Source: Candidatus Mediterraneibacter norwichensis
Lineage (GTDB): Bacteria; Bacillota; Clostridia; Lachnospirales; Lachnospiraceae
Direction of reading: 5' to 3'
NCBI GenBank assembly: GCA_019112765.1
Contig: DXIU01000090.1
Location: 1 to 58,916 of the forward strand
DNA: 58,916 bases
The notes under the pieces are model-generated. The model was given only the letters and a program-made list of their open reading frames with translations. It did not search any database and was not told the DNA's origin. How positions within the stretch are numbered: the first letter of the stretch is position 1; each line of letters begins with the position of its first letter. Below are positions 43,009 through 52,918 of this stretch, piece by piece. The position numbers and the translations under genes are program-made.

Positions 43009-44202
43009 ATGAAAACTTTACAGGATTACATTGATAAGCTGAACAAGCTGAACTTCAAAGACATGTACAACGGAGACTTTTTCCTGACATGGGAGAAGAC
43101 AGACGATGAGCTGGAGGCTGTCTTTACCGTTGCCGACGCGCTCCGCTACATGAGAGAGAACAACATTTCCACAAAGGTATTTGAAAGCGGTCTGGGCATT
43201 TCACTGTTCCGCGACAACTCCACCCGTACCCGCTTCTCTTTCGCGTCTGCCTGCAATCTGTTAGGTCTTGAGGTTCAGGATCTGGATGAAGGAAAATCCC
43301 AGGTGGCTCACGGCGAGACAGTCCGTGAGACAGCGAATATGATTTCCTTTATGGCTGACGTAATCGGAATCCGCGACGATATGTATATCGGAAAAGGAAA
43401 CGCTTACATGCACGAAGTTGTTGACGCTGTGACACAGGGAAATAAAGACGGCATTCTTGAGCAGAAACCGACTCTTGTAAACCTGCAGTGTGATATTGAC
43501 CACCCCACACAGGCAATGGCAGATATGCTTCACATCATCCACGAATTCGGCGGTGTGGAGAATCTGAAAGGCAAGAAGATCGCCATGTCATGGGCATACT
43601 CTCCGTCCTACGGCAAGCCCCTCTCCGTTCCCCAGGGTATCATCGGGCTGATGACACGTTTCGGCATGGATGTTGTGCTGGCTCATCCGGAAGGATATGA
43701 GGTATTCCCGGAAGTTGAGGCGGTCGCAGAAGAAAACGCGAAGAAATCCGGCGGTTCCTTCACAAAGACAAACAGCATGGCAGAGGCATTCAAGGACGCG
43801 GACATCGTATATCCGAAGAGCTGGGCACCTTTCGCGGCAATGGAGAAACGTACAGAGCTATACGGAAACGGCGACTTTGAGGGCATCAAGGAACTGGAAA
43901 AAGAGCTTCTGGCACAGAACGCGCAGCACAAAGACTGGGCATGCACAGAAGAACTGATGAAGACAACCAAAGACGGCAAAGCGCTCTATATGCACTGTCT
44001 GCCGGCGGACATCACAGGCGTAAGCTGCGAGGAAGGCGAGGTTGACGCAAGCGTATTTGACCGCTACAGAGATCCGCTGTACAAAGAAGCAAGCTACAAA
44101 CCGTACATCATCGCGGCTATGATCTTCCTTGCGAAATTCGCTGATCCGGCAGACATCCTGAAAAAACTGGAAGAAAAAGGAACACCGAGAATTTTTGAAT
44201 AA
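43009..44202 (+). CDS. ygeW: Knotted carbamoyltransferase YgeW
   Basis: The 397-residue protein of the aspartate/ornithine carbamoyltransferase superfamily has the carbamoyl phosphate loop STRTR (71-75), [19 protein letters not shown] HPTQ motif, and MHCLPADI near the C-terminus. YgeW is a knotted member; in the purine pathway it is thought to run in the phosphorolytic direction and give carbamoyl phosphate. It is followed by ridA and carbamate kinase. The 122-base gap before it has a GGAGG site but no terminator. Confidence 0.93.
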   Translation: MKTLQDYIDKLNKLNFKDMYNGDFFLTWEKTDDELEAVFTVADALRYMRENNISTKVFESGLGISLFRDNSTRTRFSFASACNLLGLEVQDLDEGKSQVAHGETVRETANMISFMADVIGIRDDMYIGKGNAYMHEVVDAVTQGNKDGILEQKPTLVNLQCDIDHPTQAMADMLHIIHEFGGVENLKGKKIAMSWAYSPSYGKPLSVPQGIIGLMTRFGMDVVLAHPEGYEVFPEVEAVAEENAKKSGGSFTKTNSMAEAFKDADIVYPKSWAPFAAMEKRTELYGNGDFEGIKELEKELLAQNAQHKDWACTEELMKTTKDGKALYMHCLPADITGVSCEEGEVDASVFDRYRDPLYKEASYKPYIIAAMIFLAKFADPADILKKLEEKGTPRIFE

Positions 44203-44258
44203 TTGCATTTTATAAATATAAATCCGTTTTATCACACAATTACAGGAGGTATACAGAC

Positions 44259-44642
44259 ATGTTAAAATATGTAGACACAAAAAACGCACCTGCAGCAATC
44301 GGCCCCTACTCTCAGGGAATCATTCTCAACGGAATCGCTTTCTTCTCCGGACAGATTCCCCTTTCTCCGGAAACCGGAGAAGTTGTGGGCACCACAATTG
44401 AGGAGCAGACCGAGCAGGTTATGCAGAATGTGAAAGCCCTTCTGGAAAGCCAGGGCGCTTCCTTTACTGATGTTGTGAAAACAACGTGCTTCCTCGCGGA
44501 TATGGGCGATTTTGCCGCATTTAATGAAATTTACGCAAAATATTTCACCGGAAAACCGGCCCGCTCCTGCGTTGCCGTAAAAGATCTTCCGAAGGGAGTT
44601 CTCTGTGAGGTAGAGACAATCGCCGCTGTAAAAGAGGACTGA
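44259..44642 (+). CDS. ridA: RidA-family enamine/imine deaminase
   Basis: The 127-residue protein has the RidA signature [20 protein letters not shown] near the C-terminus with the substrate-binding arginine. [11 protein letters not shown] is near the start. RidA hydrolyses reactive 2-aminoacrylate, which is the first product of diaminopropionate ammonia-lyase, so its place beside ygeX makes sense. Spacings of 56 and 15 bases to ygeW and arcC fit one operon. Confidence 0.95.
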   Translation: MLKYVDTKNAPAAIGPYSQGIILNGIAFFSGQIPLSPETGEVVGTTIEEQTEQVMQNVKALLESQGASFTDVVKTTCFLADMGDFAAFNEIYAKYFTGKPARSCVAVKDLPKGVLCEVETIAAVKED

Positions 44643-44657
44643 TACAGGAGGCCCGCT

Positions 44658-45602
44658 ATGGAAAAGAAAAAACGTATTGTCATTGCTCTGGGCGGAAACG
44701 CCCTGGGCAATACCCTTCCGGAACAGATGAAGGCCGTAAAAATTACTTCCAGGGCTATTGTGGATCTGATTGAAGAAGGCTGTGAGGTGGTTGTGGCCCA
44801 CGGCAACGGCCCCCAGGTAGGCATGGTCAATAACGCCATGATCGCCCTGACCCACGAAGATCCTCAGCAGCCCAACACGCCTCTTTCCGTCTGCGTGGCC
44901 ATGAGCCAGGCATACATCGGGTATGACCTGCAGAACGCACTCCGGGAAGAACTGCTGAACCGGGGAATCGAAGATATCCCTGTAGCTACCATGATCACCC
45001 AGGTCCGCGTGGATCCGGATGATCCGGCTTTTCAGACTCCATCCAAACCTATCGGCCGTTTTCTTACAAAGGAACAGGCCGATCTGATGGCAGAAAAATA
45101 TGATTATATTATGAAAGAGGATGCCGGACGGGGCTACCGGCGTGTTGTGGCTTCCCCGAAACCTCAGGAAATCATTGAAATCGGGACGATCCGCACAATG
45201 GTGAATTCCGGAGACCTGGTTATCGCCTGCGGAGGCGGCGGTATTCCCGTTACCCGCCAGGGCAATCACTTAAAAGGCGCCAGCGCCGTAATAGACAAAG
45301 ATTTCGCAAGCTGCCTGCTGGCAAAAGAACTGGACGCAGATTTCCTGATTATTCTGACCGCTGTGGAAAAGGCGGCCATAAATTACGGGAAACCGGGCGA
45401 GAAATGGCTGGATGATATTACAGTCGACGAGGCGAAACAGTATATAGAAGAAGGACATTTCGCACCGGGAAGCATGCTGCCGAAAGTACAGGCAGCGGTA
45501 GAGTTTGCTGAATCCAAGCCGGGCAGACAGGCGCTGATTACGCTTCTGGAAAAAGCGAAAGACGGCATCCTGGGAAAAACCGGAACGAGAATTCATCTGT
45601 AA
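44658..45602 (+). CDS. arcC: Carbamate kinase
   Basis: The 314-residue kinase transfers phosphate from carbamoyl phosphate to ADP. It begins IVIALGGNALG and carries VVVAHGNGPQVGMVNN, ASPKPQEIIEIGTIRTM, CGGGGIPV and the closing GTRI. It completes the rightward operon and would recover ATP from the carbamoyl phosphate made by YgeW. A convergent terminator follows 100 bases on. Confidence 0.95.
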   Translation: MEKKKRIVIALGGNALGNTLPEQMKAVKITSRAIVDLIEEGCEVVVAHGNGPQVGMVNNAMIALTHEDPQQPNTPLSVCVAMSQAYIGYDLQNALREELLNRGIEDIPVATMITQVRVDPDDPAFQTPSKPIGRFLTKEQADLMAEKYDYIMKEDAGRGYRRVVASPKPQEIIEIGTIRTMVNSGDLVIACGGGGIPVTRQGNHLKGASAVIDKDFASCLLAKELDADFLIILTAVEKAAINYGKPGEKWLDDITVDEAKQYIEEGHFAPGSMLPKVQAAVEFAESKPGRQALITLLEKAKDGILGKTGTRIHL

Positions 45603-45703
45603 AACAATAATTGAAATGAATTCTGTAAACATATAACTCAGCAGCGCGCCGTATTTTCCGGCTGCTGCAGACAAAAAAGACAAAAACAAGACTCCTAAAT
45701 AAG

Positions 45704-45738
45704 AGACCCCCGCAGTAAAGCGCTGCGGGGGTCTGTTG
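45704..45738. terminator. Bidirectional terminator between arcC and guaD
   Basis: AGACCCCCGCAG pairs perfectly with CTGCGGGGGTCT around a 7-base loop, with T-rich sequence on the plus strand and TTATTTAGG on the minus. It separates the two convergent purine units. The remaining bases from 45603 to 45822 hold no gene. Confidence 0.85.
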
Positions 45739-45822
45739 TGGAATGTACCACGATTATAGCAGGGGAATTTTTTGAATTGATATAGAAAAAAATGACAGGT
45801 TGCTTGAAATTTCAGCCCGTTT

Positions 45823-47103
45823 TTACAGTTCCGGCCTGACGCCCTTTACGTACTTTTCCCGTACTTCTCTTTCGTCTCCCAGCCAGATCAGTCTTTCCAG
45901 ACGGCTTCTTATATCCGGAGGTTCCGGACTCTGCAGTCTGCTGTCATCCAGAACAACAGCGTCAAACTCATATCCCGGCTCAAAGCTTCCCACTTTTCCG
46001 AAGAATTCTCCGCCGCCCCGGGTCGCCATATAAAAGACCTCCTCTAAAGTCAGCGGTTTCTGCGTTTTATCCTGTATCCTCCATCTCATCTTTGAAGCCT
46101 GAAGAGCCTGTCTCATAGCTGCGAACATATTTAACGAAGAACCGGCAGCCACATCACTTCCCAGTCCCACGTGCATTCCCCGGTCCAGAAACGACCGGAC
46201 CGGCGCGATTCCTGATGCCAGATTCATATTGGACTCCGGACAGTGGGCCAGAAATACGCCCTTTTCCCGCATCCGTTTTATCTCTTTCTCCGTGCTGTAT
46301 ACACAGTGCGCCATGATGGTTCTGCAGTCTCCGCCGAACAGACCGGACCGGTCATAGGCGTCGCCGTAAAACTCCGCCTCCGGACGCAGCTCTTTTACCC
46401 GGCCGATCTCTTCCGGATTTTCGGACAGATGGGACTGCACCGGGAGTCCATACGCGCGCTGCAGCTGTTTTAATCCATCCAGCAGCTCATTTGTACAGGA
46501 CGGGATAAAACGGGGCGTCAGTATGGGGCGGGTATTTTTATAATTCCTCTCTGCTGCTTCCCTGATCCATTTCTCCGTCTCAGCTACAGACTGCTCTGTG
46601 TCCTCCCGCAGATAATCCGGACAGTTCCGGTCCATATTTACCTTTCCGACAAAAGTATCCAGACCGCTCTTTTCCAGCAGATCCATAAGCAGAAGCACCG
46701 TTTCCCTGTGTACGGTCGCGAAAATGCAGGCTCTCGTCACCGGACTTTTTTTCAGATCTTCCACAAATATCTGATATGCTTTCTGTGCATATTCCGGGTC
46801 TGCAAATTTCGCTTCTTCCGGAAACGGAGTCGTCTCCAGCCACTCCAGCAGCTCCCGGTCCATACCCGTGCCGCGGACGGCATACTGTGAGGCATGAACA
46901 TGGAGATCCACAAGCCCCGGTATAATCAGACAATCCCCGTAATCCGTGATGGGATTGCCTCCAAGCCGGAAGGGAAGGGTCTGATAAACGCCTTTGACAT
47001 ATCCGTCCTGGCAGACAGCATAACCTCTTCTGCAGATTTCAAGTTCCTGCGGACTTTTGCTGTAAACGATATTTCCCTGCAGTATAAATATTGATTTTGA
47101 CAT
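45823..47103 (-). CDS. guaD: Guanine deaminase
   Basis: The 426-residue amidohydrolase converts guanine to xanthine. Zinc ligands sit in GLVDLHVHASQY (His68, His70), QSHLSENPEEI, MAHCVYS and LGSDVAAGSSLNM. The segment GMDRELLEWLETTPFPEEAKFAD is specific to guanine deaminases. It is the last gene of a unit with the XdhC-like and molybdopterin-binding proteins and feeds xanthine to the dehydrogenase. Confidence 0.92.
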   Translation of the reverse strand: MSKSIFILQGNIVYSKSPQELEICRRGYAVCQDGYVKGVYQTLPFRLGGNPITDYGDCLIIPGLVDLHVHASQYAVRGTGMDRELLEWLETTPFPEEAKFADPEYAQKAYQIFVEDLKKSPVTRACIFATVHRETVLLLMDLLEKSGLDTFVGKVNMDRNCPDYLREDTEQSVAETEKWIREAAERNYKNTRPILTPRFIPSCTNELLDGLKQLQRAYGLPVQSHLSENPEEIGRVKELRPEAEFYGDAYDRSGLFGGDCRTIMAHCVYSTEKEIKRMREKGVFLAHCPESNMNLASGIAPVRSFLDRGMHVGLGSDVAAGSSLNMFAAMRQALQASKMRWRIQDKTQKPLTLEEVFYMATRGGGEFFGKVGSFEPGYEFDAVVLDDSRLQSPEPPDIRSRLERLIWLGDEREVREKYVKGVRPEL

Positions 47104-47126
47104 AAATCCATCTCCCGACTTTCCGG

Positions 47127-48134
47127 CTATCTGCCGGTTCTCTCCAGCATAACCTCTGCGGTTCCTCCGCAGACCATGCCTGCATCCTCCGCTTCACCGG
47201 CTGTCATATCCACCTTGCAGACCTGAAATTCCGGCTGTCCTGCGCGTATCATGAGCAGAGCTTTCTGTATGATTTCACTTTCCATGCAGCCGCCTCCGAT
47301 GGTTCCGATACAGGAGCCGTCCTCCCGGATCAGCATTTTCGTTCCCACGCCCCGGGGAGCGGAGCCTTTCTTCGACACGATTACAGCCAGCACTTTCTCT
47401 CTTCCGTCTTCCCGGGTCAGCTCCTGAAGCAGCTCTTCGGGATAGCCTTCCGTTCTTGTCCTTGTATTTTTCATCTGAATGATCTCTGCCATAACAGAAA
47501 CCGCGATCTCCTCCGGCGTCTCCGCGTGAATCTTAAGTCCGATGGGCGTGTGTACCTGTTCCAGCGCCGTCCGGTCACAGCCTTTCTGCTCCAGCTGTTC
47601 CTTCACCAGAGCTGTTCTGCGCCTGCTGCCCATCATCCCCACATAAGCCCTGGGCTTATTCAGAATGGCTTCCAGACATTCCGTGTCGTAACGGTGTCCC
47701 CGGGTAACGATCACGAACCAGGAGTCCCCGTCCCCTTTGATCCGGGCAAGTCCTTCGGAAAAAGGCAGGCAGATCACTTCATCCGCCCCGGCCGTTCTGG
47801 CATTATCCGCAAATTTCGGCCGGTCTTCCAGCACAGTAACAGAAAATCCCAGCATCTTTCCGATCCGGATGATGGGCATGGACACATGGCCGGCGCCGCA
47901 GACAATCAGTTTCGGCGTATGGCCCGCCCTCTCCCGGAAAACCCGTTCTTTTTCTTTCCCGGCCTGTCCTGCCGGCACGGCCGGCCCGCCCTCTGCGGCA
48001 TCCCCGGCATCCGCTTCTTCGCCGGCAAGTATCCGCTTCTCTCCTGCGTGTTCTCCGGTCAGAACCGTTTCCACCCAGATATCCTTCTCGGATTTTTTCA
48101 GTTCTCTGGCAAGTCTGGTATAAAAATCATCCAT
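47127..48134 (-). CDS. XdhC/CoxI-family protein with reversed domain order
   Basis: XdhC proteins insert or deliver sulfur or selenium on the molybdenum cofactor of xanthine dehydrogenase. Here the Rossmann domain comes first: LIVCGAGHVSMP (from 77), VLEDRPKFADN, RGHRYDTECL and VGMMGSRRR (165-173). The XdhC_CoxI segment comes last: GSAPRGVGT (257-265) and GTIGGGCMES (277-286). In the usual family members the order is the opposite. A 35-residue A/G/E-rich stretch (about 36-70) precedes the Rossmann fold. It lies 15 bases after the molybdopterin-binding gene. Confidence 0.85.
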   Translation of the reverse strand: MDDFYTRLARELKKSEKDIWVETVLTGEHAGEKRILAGEEADAGDAAEGGPAVPAGQAGKEKERVFRERAGHTPKLIVCGAGHVSMPIIRIGKMLGFSVTVLEDRPKFADNARTAGADEVICLPFSEGLARIKGDGDSWFVIVTRGHRYDTECLEAILNKPRAYVGMMGSRRRTALVKEQLEQKGCDRTALEQVHTPIGLKIHAETPEEIAVSVMAEIIQMKNTRTRTEGYPEELLQELTREDGREKVLAVIVSKKGSAPRGVGTKMLIREDGSCIGTIGGGCMESEIIQKALLMIRAGQPEFQVCKVDMTAGEAEDAGMVCGGTAEVMLERTGR

Positions 48135-48149
48135 TTTTATTCCTCTTTC

Positions 48150-49166
48150 TCATTTTCCGAATCCGCAGTTCGGGAACGTGCACACATCACAGTTCAGGCA
48201 CAGGCCGCCCTCTCCCAGCAGAGTAAAGTCTTCTGCCGTCAGTCTTTCTCCGGCCGCGATCCGGGGCAGTACAAGATCGAAAATCGTTCTTCTGGCATAC
48301 ATCACGCATCCCGGAAGTCCCACAACCGGCACTTCTCCCGCATAAGCCAGCATAAACATGGCTCCCGGGAGCACCGGAGCGCCATAGGTAATCACGGTGT
48401 CCGCCGCGTTTCGTATGGCAAGGGGCGTCCGGTCATCCGGATCTACGCTCATGCCGCCGGTACACACAACCATCTCCGCTCCTTTGTCCAGCCACTGGCG
48501 GATGGCTTCGGTAACTCTTTCCGAGTCATCTCCGGAGAGGACATTCCCCATAACCTCCATGCCGGCCTCTTCCAGTTTCTTTCCAACAACCGGTGTAAAC
48601 TGGTCGTTGATTCTCCCGGAAAGGACCTCATTTCCGGTAGTCACAATCCCCACTTTCATTTTCCGGAAGGGCAGAAGGCGGAATATGGGCTCTTCTCCGC
48701 AGATTTCTTTTACCTGATTCATCTTCTCTTCTTCAATCACAAGAGGCACAACACGCATGCCAACAATCTTATCCCCTTTTTTCACGGGGAAATTCCCGTG
48801 CCGGGAAGCCAGAACCATCTGTCCCATGGCATTTACTTCATTCAGTTTGTCTCTGTCAATTTTTAACAGGCCGTCACATTCTGCCGTCAGTTCAATCTTC
48901 CCCTCTTTCGGTTCGGACGCCTTCATGTGCTCTCCCTGACAGACCTGACGCAGCACTTCCGCGGCGTCATTTTCGTGGAGCATTCCTTCCTGCTGTTCCC
49001 ACACATACAGGTGTTCCTTTCCCACAGAGAGGAGCACCGGAATATCTTCTTCAGTCACTACATGACCTTTCCGGAATACGGCATCTTTTACCACTCCCGG
49101 AATAATCTGGGTAATATCATGGCAGAGTATGCTGCCCACAGCATCTTCGGTTTTAATCAGTTTCAC
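48150..49166 (-). CDS. MoeA/MogA-like molybdopterin-binding protein with C-terminal Cys cluster
   Basis: The 338-residue protein has a SAF-like N-terminal part and a MoCF_biosynth domain (about 165-300) with VGIVTTGNEVLSGRINDQ, VCTGGMSVDPDDRTP and GLPGCVMYARRT. It ends in CLNCDVCTFPNCGFGK (Cys323, 326, 329, 334), which could hold an Fe-S cluster or a metal. Such proteins accompany selenium-dependent molybdenum hydroxylases in Clostridia. It is the first gene of the unit with XdhC and guaD. Confidence 0.85.
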   Translation of the reverse strand: MKLIKTEDAVGSILCHDITQIIPGVVKDAVFRKGHVVTEEDIPVLLSVGKEHLYVWEQQEGMLHENDAAEVLRQVCQGEHMKASEPKEGKIELTAECDGLLKIDRDKLNEVNAMGQMVLASRHGNFPVKKGDKIVGMRVVPLVIEEEKMNQVKEICGEEPIFRLLPFRKMKVGIVTTGNEVLSGRINDQFTPVVGKKLEEAGMEVMGNVLSGDDSERVTEAIRQWLDKGAEMVVCTGGMSVDPDDRTPLAIRNAADTVITYGAPVLPGAMFMLAYAGEVPVVGLPGCVMYARRTIFDLVLPRIAAGERLTAEDFTLLGEGGLCLNCDVCTFPNCGFGK

Positions 49167-49248
49167 GGCTTTCTCCTCTCTTTCGTATAAAATCGTTCTT
49201 TTTCCACATGGATTTGTTCCTCATCCGCGCGGCCGGAGCCTTTCTCTG

Positions 49249-51177
49249 TCAGAACCCGTCTGTCAGAGAAATATTCCCCAGATCTTTCATCCACACATCC
49301 ACGCAGGCATCACTGGGCATTCTCCAGTCTCCTCTTGGCGAAAGCGCCACAGTTCCCACTTTCGGGCCGTCCGGCAGGCAGGATCTCTTAAACTGCTGAG
49401 AGAAAAATCTCCTGCAGAAAGTCTCCAGCCATTTCAGTATGGTCACATTATCATAGTCATCTTCAAATTCCCGCTCCGCCAGCCGGAATATCTTGCTTGG
49501 CTCATATCCGAAACGGAGCATATAATACAGGAAGAAATCATGAAGCTCGTACGGACCCACAAGATCTTCCGTTTTCTGGGCAATTTTGCCGTCTTTGGGC
49601 GGGAGCAGCTCCGGACTTACCGGCGTATCCAGCACATCATAGAGAACTTTCTGAAGTTCCCGGTCCTCTGTCTCATCTGCCGCATATTTTACAAGATGGC
49701 GCACCAGCGTCTTGGGCACCGAAGCATTTACACCGTACATGGACATATGGTCCCCGTTGTAGGTCGCCCAGCCCAGCGCCAGCTCGGACATATCGCCGGT
49801 ACCGATCACCATGCCCCAGGTCCGGTTGGCAATATCCATCAGCACCTGTGTTCTCTCTCTTGCCTGAGAATTTTCATAAGTCACATCATGACATTCGGGA
49901 TCCTGTCCGATGTCCCGGAAATGGATATTCACCGCTTCCCCGATGGGCACTTCCATCAGCGTCGCGCCCACTTTCCGGGCCATCTCGCAGGCATTCTGAT
50001 AGGTCCGGTCTGTTGTCCCGAAGCAGGGCATGGTCACTGCGATAATATCTTTTTTATCTCTTCCCAGCATGTCAAACGCCCGGGCGGTCACAAGAAGCGC
50101 CAGAGTGGAATCCAGTCCGCCGGAAATTCCCACTACAGCTGTTTTTGACTTTGTATGAGCAAGCCGTTTTTTCAGTCCCGTAGCCTGAATCGTGAGAATT
50201 TCCTCACAGCGTTTTTCGCGGACGCGTTCATTTACCGGAACAAAAGGCATCTTCGGAAAATGTCTTGTCAGAGCCGTAAACTCATTTATTATATGGAAGG
50301 GAACCTTTATCAGGGAATGCTCTCCCGCTGTTTTGAATGTCGTGTTCCTGCGGCGCTCGCTTATAATTCTCTGGATATCCAGCTCGGAATATATGATGTC
50401 ATTGTGATACCGGCGGGCCTGTTTTAAAATCGCCCCGTTTTCCGCGATTATATTATGTCCGCCGAACACCAGATCTGTCGTGGACTCTCCCTCGCCCGCG
50501 TTGGCATACACATATCCGGAAATCAGACGGGCGGACTGTCCGGAAATCAGCTCTCTGCGGTAGGTATCCTTTCCGATGGTCTCATCGCTGGCAGAGCAGT
50601 TCACGATTACAGTCGCTCCTTCTATCGCCGCCCGGATACTGGGCGGAACGGGAGACCACACATCTTCACAGATCTCCGCTGCCACAATGAGATTGTCCAT
50701 CTCATCTGCTTCAAACAGAATCTGAGGTCCGAAAGGCACCTGCTCACCTCCGAAAGAAATATAACGCGCCGTTTCCGGACCCGGAGTGAACTGCCTCATT
50801 TCATAAAATTCTCCGTAATTCGGGAGAAAAGTCTTTGTCGTCAGCCCGATGACTTTTCCTTCGTTAAGGGCCGCGGCCACATTATAAAGTTTGCCGTCCA
50901 CATCAAGAGGAACACCGACAAAAACAAGGATATCTTTCCCTGCCGTGTATTCCGCGATTTCAGACAGAGCCTCTTTTGCCTCTTTCAGAAGGATATCCTG
51001 GGTAAACAGATCCCCGCATGTATACCCGGTCACACACAGTTCCGGAAATACGAGAATCTTTGCGCAGTTATCCGAAGCTTCCTCTATCGCGCTGCATATC
51101 TGCTCTGTATTAAACTTCACGTCCGCCACCCGGATATCCGGTGTAGCTGCCGCCACTTTCACAAATCCATGCTTCAT
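49249..51177 (-). CDS. nadE: Glutamine-dependent NAD+ synthetase
   Basis: The 642-residue enzyme joins an N-terminal nitrilase-type glutaminase (about 1-290; [12 protein letters not shown] and the nucleophile Cys in [10 protein letters not shown]) to a synthetase domain with the PP-loop [14 protein letters not shown] and [12 protein letters not shown]. It produces NAD from deamido-NAD, ATP and glutamine. It follows hslO by 23 bases. The C-terminus [16 protein letters not shown] is typical. Confidence 0.95.
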   Translation of the reverse strand: MKHGFVKVAAATPDIRVADVKFNTEQICSAIEEASDNCAKILVFPELCVTGYTCGDLFTQDILLKEAKEALSEIAEYTAGKDILVFVGVPLDVDGKLYNVAAALNEGKVIGLTTKTFLPNYGEFYEMRQFTPGPETARYISFGGEQVPFGPQILFEADEMDNLIVAAEICEDVWSPVPPSIRAAIEGATVIVNCSASDETIGKDTYRRELISGQSARLISGYVYANAGEGESTTDLVFGGHNIIAENGAILKQARRYHNDIIYSELDIQRIISERRRNTTFKTAGEHSLIKVPFHIINEFTALTRHFPKMPFVPVNERVREKRCEEILTIQATGLKKRLAHTKSKTAVVGISGGLDSTLALLVTARAFDMLGRDKKDIIAVTMPCFGTTDRTYQNACEMARKVGATLMEVPIGEAVNIHFRDIGQDPECHDVTYENSQARERTQVLMDIANRTWGMVIGTGDMSELALGWATYNGDHMSMYGVNASVPKTLVRHLVKYAADETEDRELQKVLYDVLDTPVSPELLPPKDGKIAQKTEDLVGPYELHDFFLYYMLRFGYEPSKIFRLAEREFEDDYDNVTILKWLETFCRRFFSQQFKRSCLPDGPKVGTVALSPRGDWRMPSDACVDVWMKDLGNISLTDGF

Positions 51178-51200
51178 CTTTTTTCCCTGCCTCTCCGACT

Positions 51201-52076
51201 TTATCTGCTTTTTTTCAACAGTTCCTTCAGCTCATCCACGCTGTAATTATACGCTGTATTACAGAAGTGACATTTCACCTCAATATCTTTGCCCTCATCG
51301 ATCAGAGACTGAATCTCTTTCTTTCCGATGCTGATTATCGCCTTTTCGATTCTCTGCTTGGAACAGTTGCAGGAAAATGCGGCCGGAAGCGTATCCGTAA
51401 ATTCCACATCCAGGCCTTCCAGTACCTCCCGCAGCATTTCCTCCGGCGTATGCCCGTTGTCCAGCATGGCTGTAACAGGACGTATTTTTCCGATATTTTC
51501 TTCCAGCTTATCCAGCACCCTGTCTTCCACAAAGGGCATTACCTGTACGATAAATCCCCCTGCGCAGCGCACGGTATTGTCTCCCTCCATCAGGACTCCC
51601 AGTCCTACAGAAGAGGGAATCTGCTCTGATGTGGCAAAATAATAGGTCAGATCTTCCGCAATTTCTCCTGTCTGGAGAATAGTCTGCCCGGAGTAGGGTT
51701 CTTTCATGCCCATATCCCGGATTACAGTCAGCACGCCCTGGCCCAGAGCGCCTCCTACATCGAGTTTCCCGTTTTTCGACGGCAGCATGACGTCCGGATT
51801 ATGCACATACCCTTTTACTCCTCCCCGGCTGTCCGCTGTTACGGTCAGACCGCCGATGGGACCGGAACAGCTGATCTGAAGCGTCAGGATGTCCTCCGGA
51901 TTCTTCATCATGCTTCCCATCATAACCCCTCCCGTCATAAGGCGTCCCAGTGCGGCTGTCGCCACCGGACTGGTATTGTGTCTCTGTCTGGCCTCCTCGA
52001 CAAGATTTGTTGTCACCGCCGCAAACGCACGGATCTGTGTATTTGCCGCAGCTGCTCTTACAATATAGTCTTCCAT
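51201..52076 (-). CDS. hslO: Redox-regulated chaperone Hsp33
   Basis: The 291-residue protein becomes an active holdase when its zinc is lost on oxidation. The C-terminal zinc site is present as CNC (in FSCNCSKQR) and CHFC. The N-terminal domain has ATAALGRLMTGGVMMG and GGVKGYVHNP. The stop of the upstream methyltransferase gene lies two bases before its ATG, so the two are co-translated. Confidence 0.96.
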   Translation of the reverse strand: MEDYIVRAAAANTQIRAFAAVTTNLVEEARQRHNTSPVATAALGRLMTGGVMMGSMMKNPEDILTLQISCSGPIGGLTVTADSRGGVKGYVHNPDVMLPSKNGKLDVGGALGQGVLTVIRDMGMKEPYSGQTILQTGEIAEDLTYYFATSEQIPSSVGLGVLMEGDNTVRCAGGFIVQVMPFVEDRVLDKLEENIGKIRPVTAMLDNGHTPEEMLREVLEGLDVEFTDTLPAAFSCNCSKQRIEKAIISIGKKEIQSLIDEGKDIEVKCHFCNTAYNYSVDELKELLKKSR

Positions 52077-52078
52077 TT

Positions 52079-52864
52079 CTATTCTTTCTCCTTCCCTGAT
52101 TCCTGCGCGATCACGCAGATTCTCTCGCTTTCATCCGATACCTCTCCTGACGTATCCATGTCATGGGCTGACCGGAAAATCAGGCCTGCTTCCCGCAGCA
52201 GTTCTTTTATCTCATCCAGCGTATACCCTCTCTGATAATGGGTTTCCGTGTACTTCCGGTACAGCTGTCCTTCTCCCGTTTCACCGCTTTCCGCGTTTTC
52301 CCTGATGAAAAGGGTCAGATCATACTCGTTGATCCTTTCCTCTTCATAATAATAATTATCCCAGATAAAACTGCAGTCTCCTCTGTCCTCCGCAATTGTA
52401 CAGTCTCCCATAACTTCCCGGTATTTATAGTCCGTATTGAAATCAAAAAGAAATATGCCTCCCGGATCCAGATAATTATTGACCAGACGGAATACTTCTT
52501 TCAGATCCTCCGGCTCCGTCATATAGTTCACAGAGTCACATACGCTTACCACCGCTTTCACCGTGCCGTAAAGTTCAAACTCCCGCATATCCTGCATAAG
52601 ATAAAGGATATCATGTCCGGACTTCAGCCGTTTATCCATGGCCAGCTCCAGCATGTCTTCTGAATCATCCACTCCGATCATATCATATCCGTATCCGGCC
52701 AGAATCTCCGTCATTGTGCCTGTCCCGCATCCCAGATCCAGAACAAGCCCCTCCGTCACGCCGTATCTGCCCAGCATGTCACGTATATATTTTCCCCATT
52801 TATTATAAGGAACATTGTCCATAAATGTGTCGTATACCGACGCAAAACTCGTATAAGCTTCCAC
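52079..52864 (-). CDS. Class I SAM-dependent methyltransferase
   Basis: A GTG at 52864 with GGGAGGAATC upstream is the best start (261 residues); the frame is open further 5' to a non-ribosomal ATG at 52897. SAM motif I is VLDLGCGTGTMTEILAGYG (about 40-58), followed by GVDDSEDML. The end reads QRGYTLDEIKELLREAGL. Close relatives occur next to hslO and nadE in other Clostridia. The substrate is unknown. Confidence 0.85.
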   Translation of the reverse strand: MEAYTSFASVYDTFMDNVPYNKWGKYIRDMLGRYGVTEGLVLDLGCGTGTMTEILAGYGYDMIGVDDSEDMLELAMDKRLKSGHDILYLMQDMREFELYGTVKAVVSVCDSVNYMTEPEDLKEVFRLVNNYLDPGGIFLFDFNTDYKYREVMGDCTIAEDRGDCSFIWDNYYYEEERINEYDLTLFIRENAESGETGEGQLYRKYTETHYQRGYTLDEIKELLREAGLIFRSAHDMDTSGEVSDESERICVIAQESGKEKE

Positions 52865-52918
52865 TTGCGATTCCTCCCACAGACAAAAGTGTAACATATT
52901 TTGTTCTAAATAACACTA

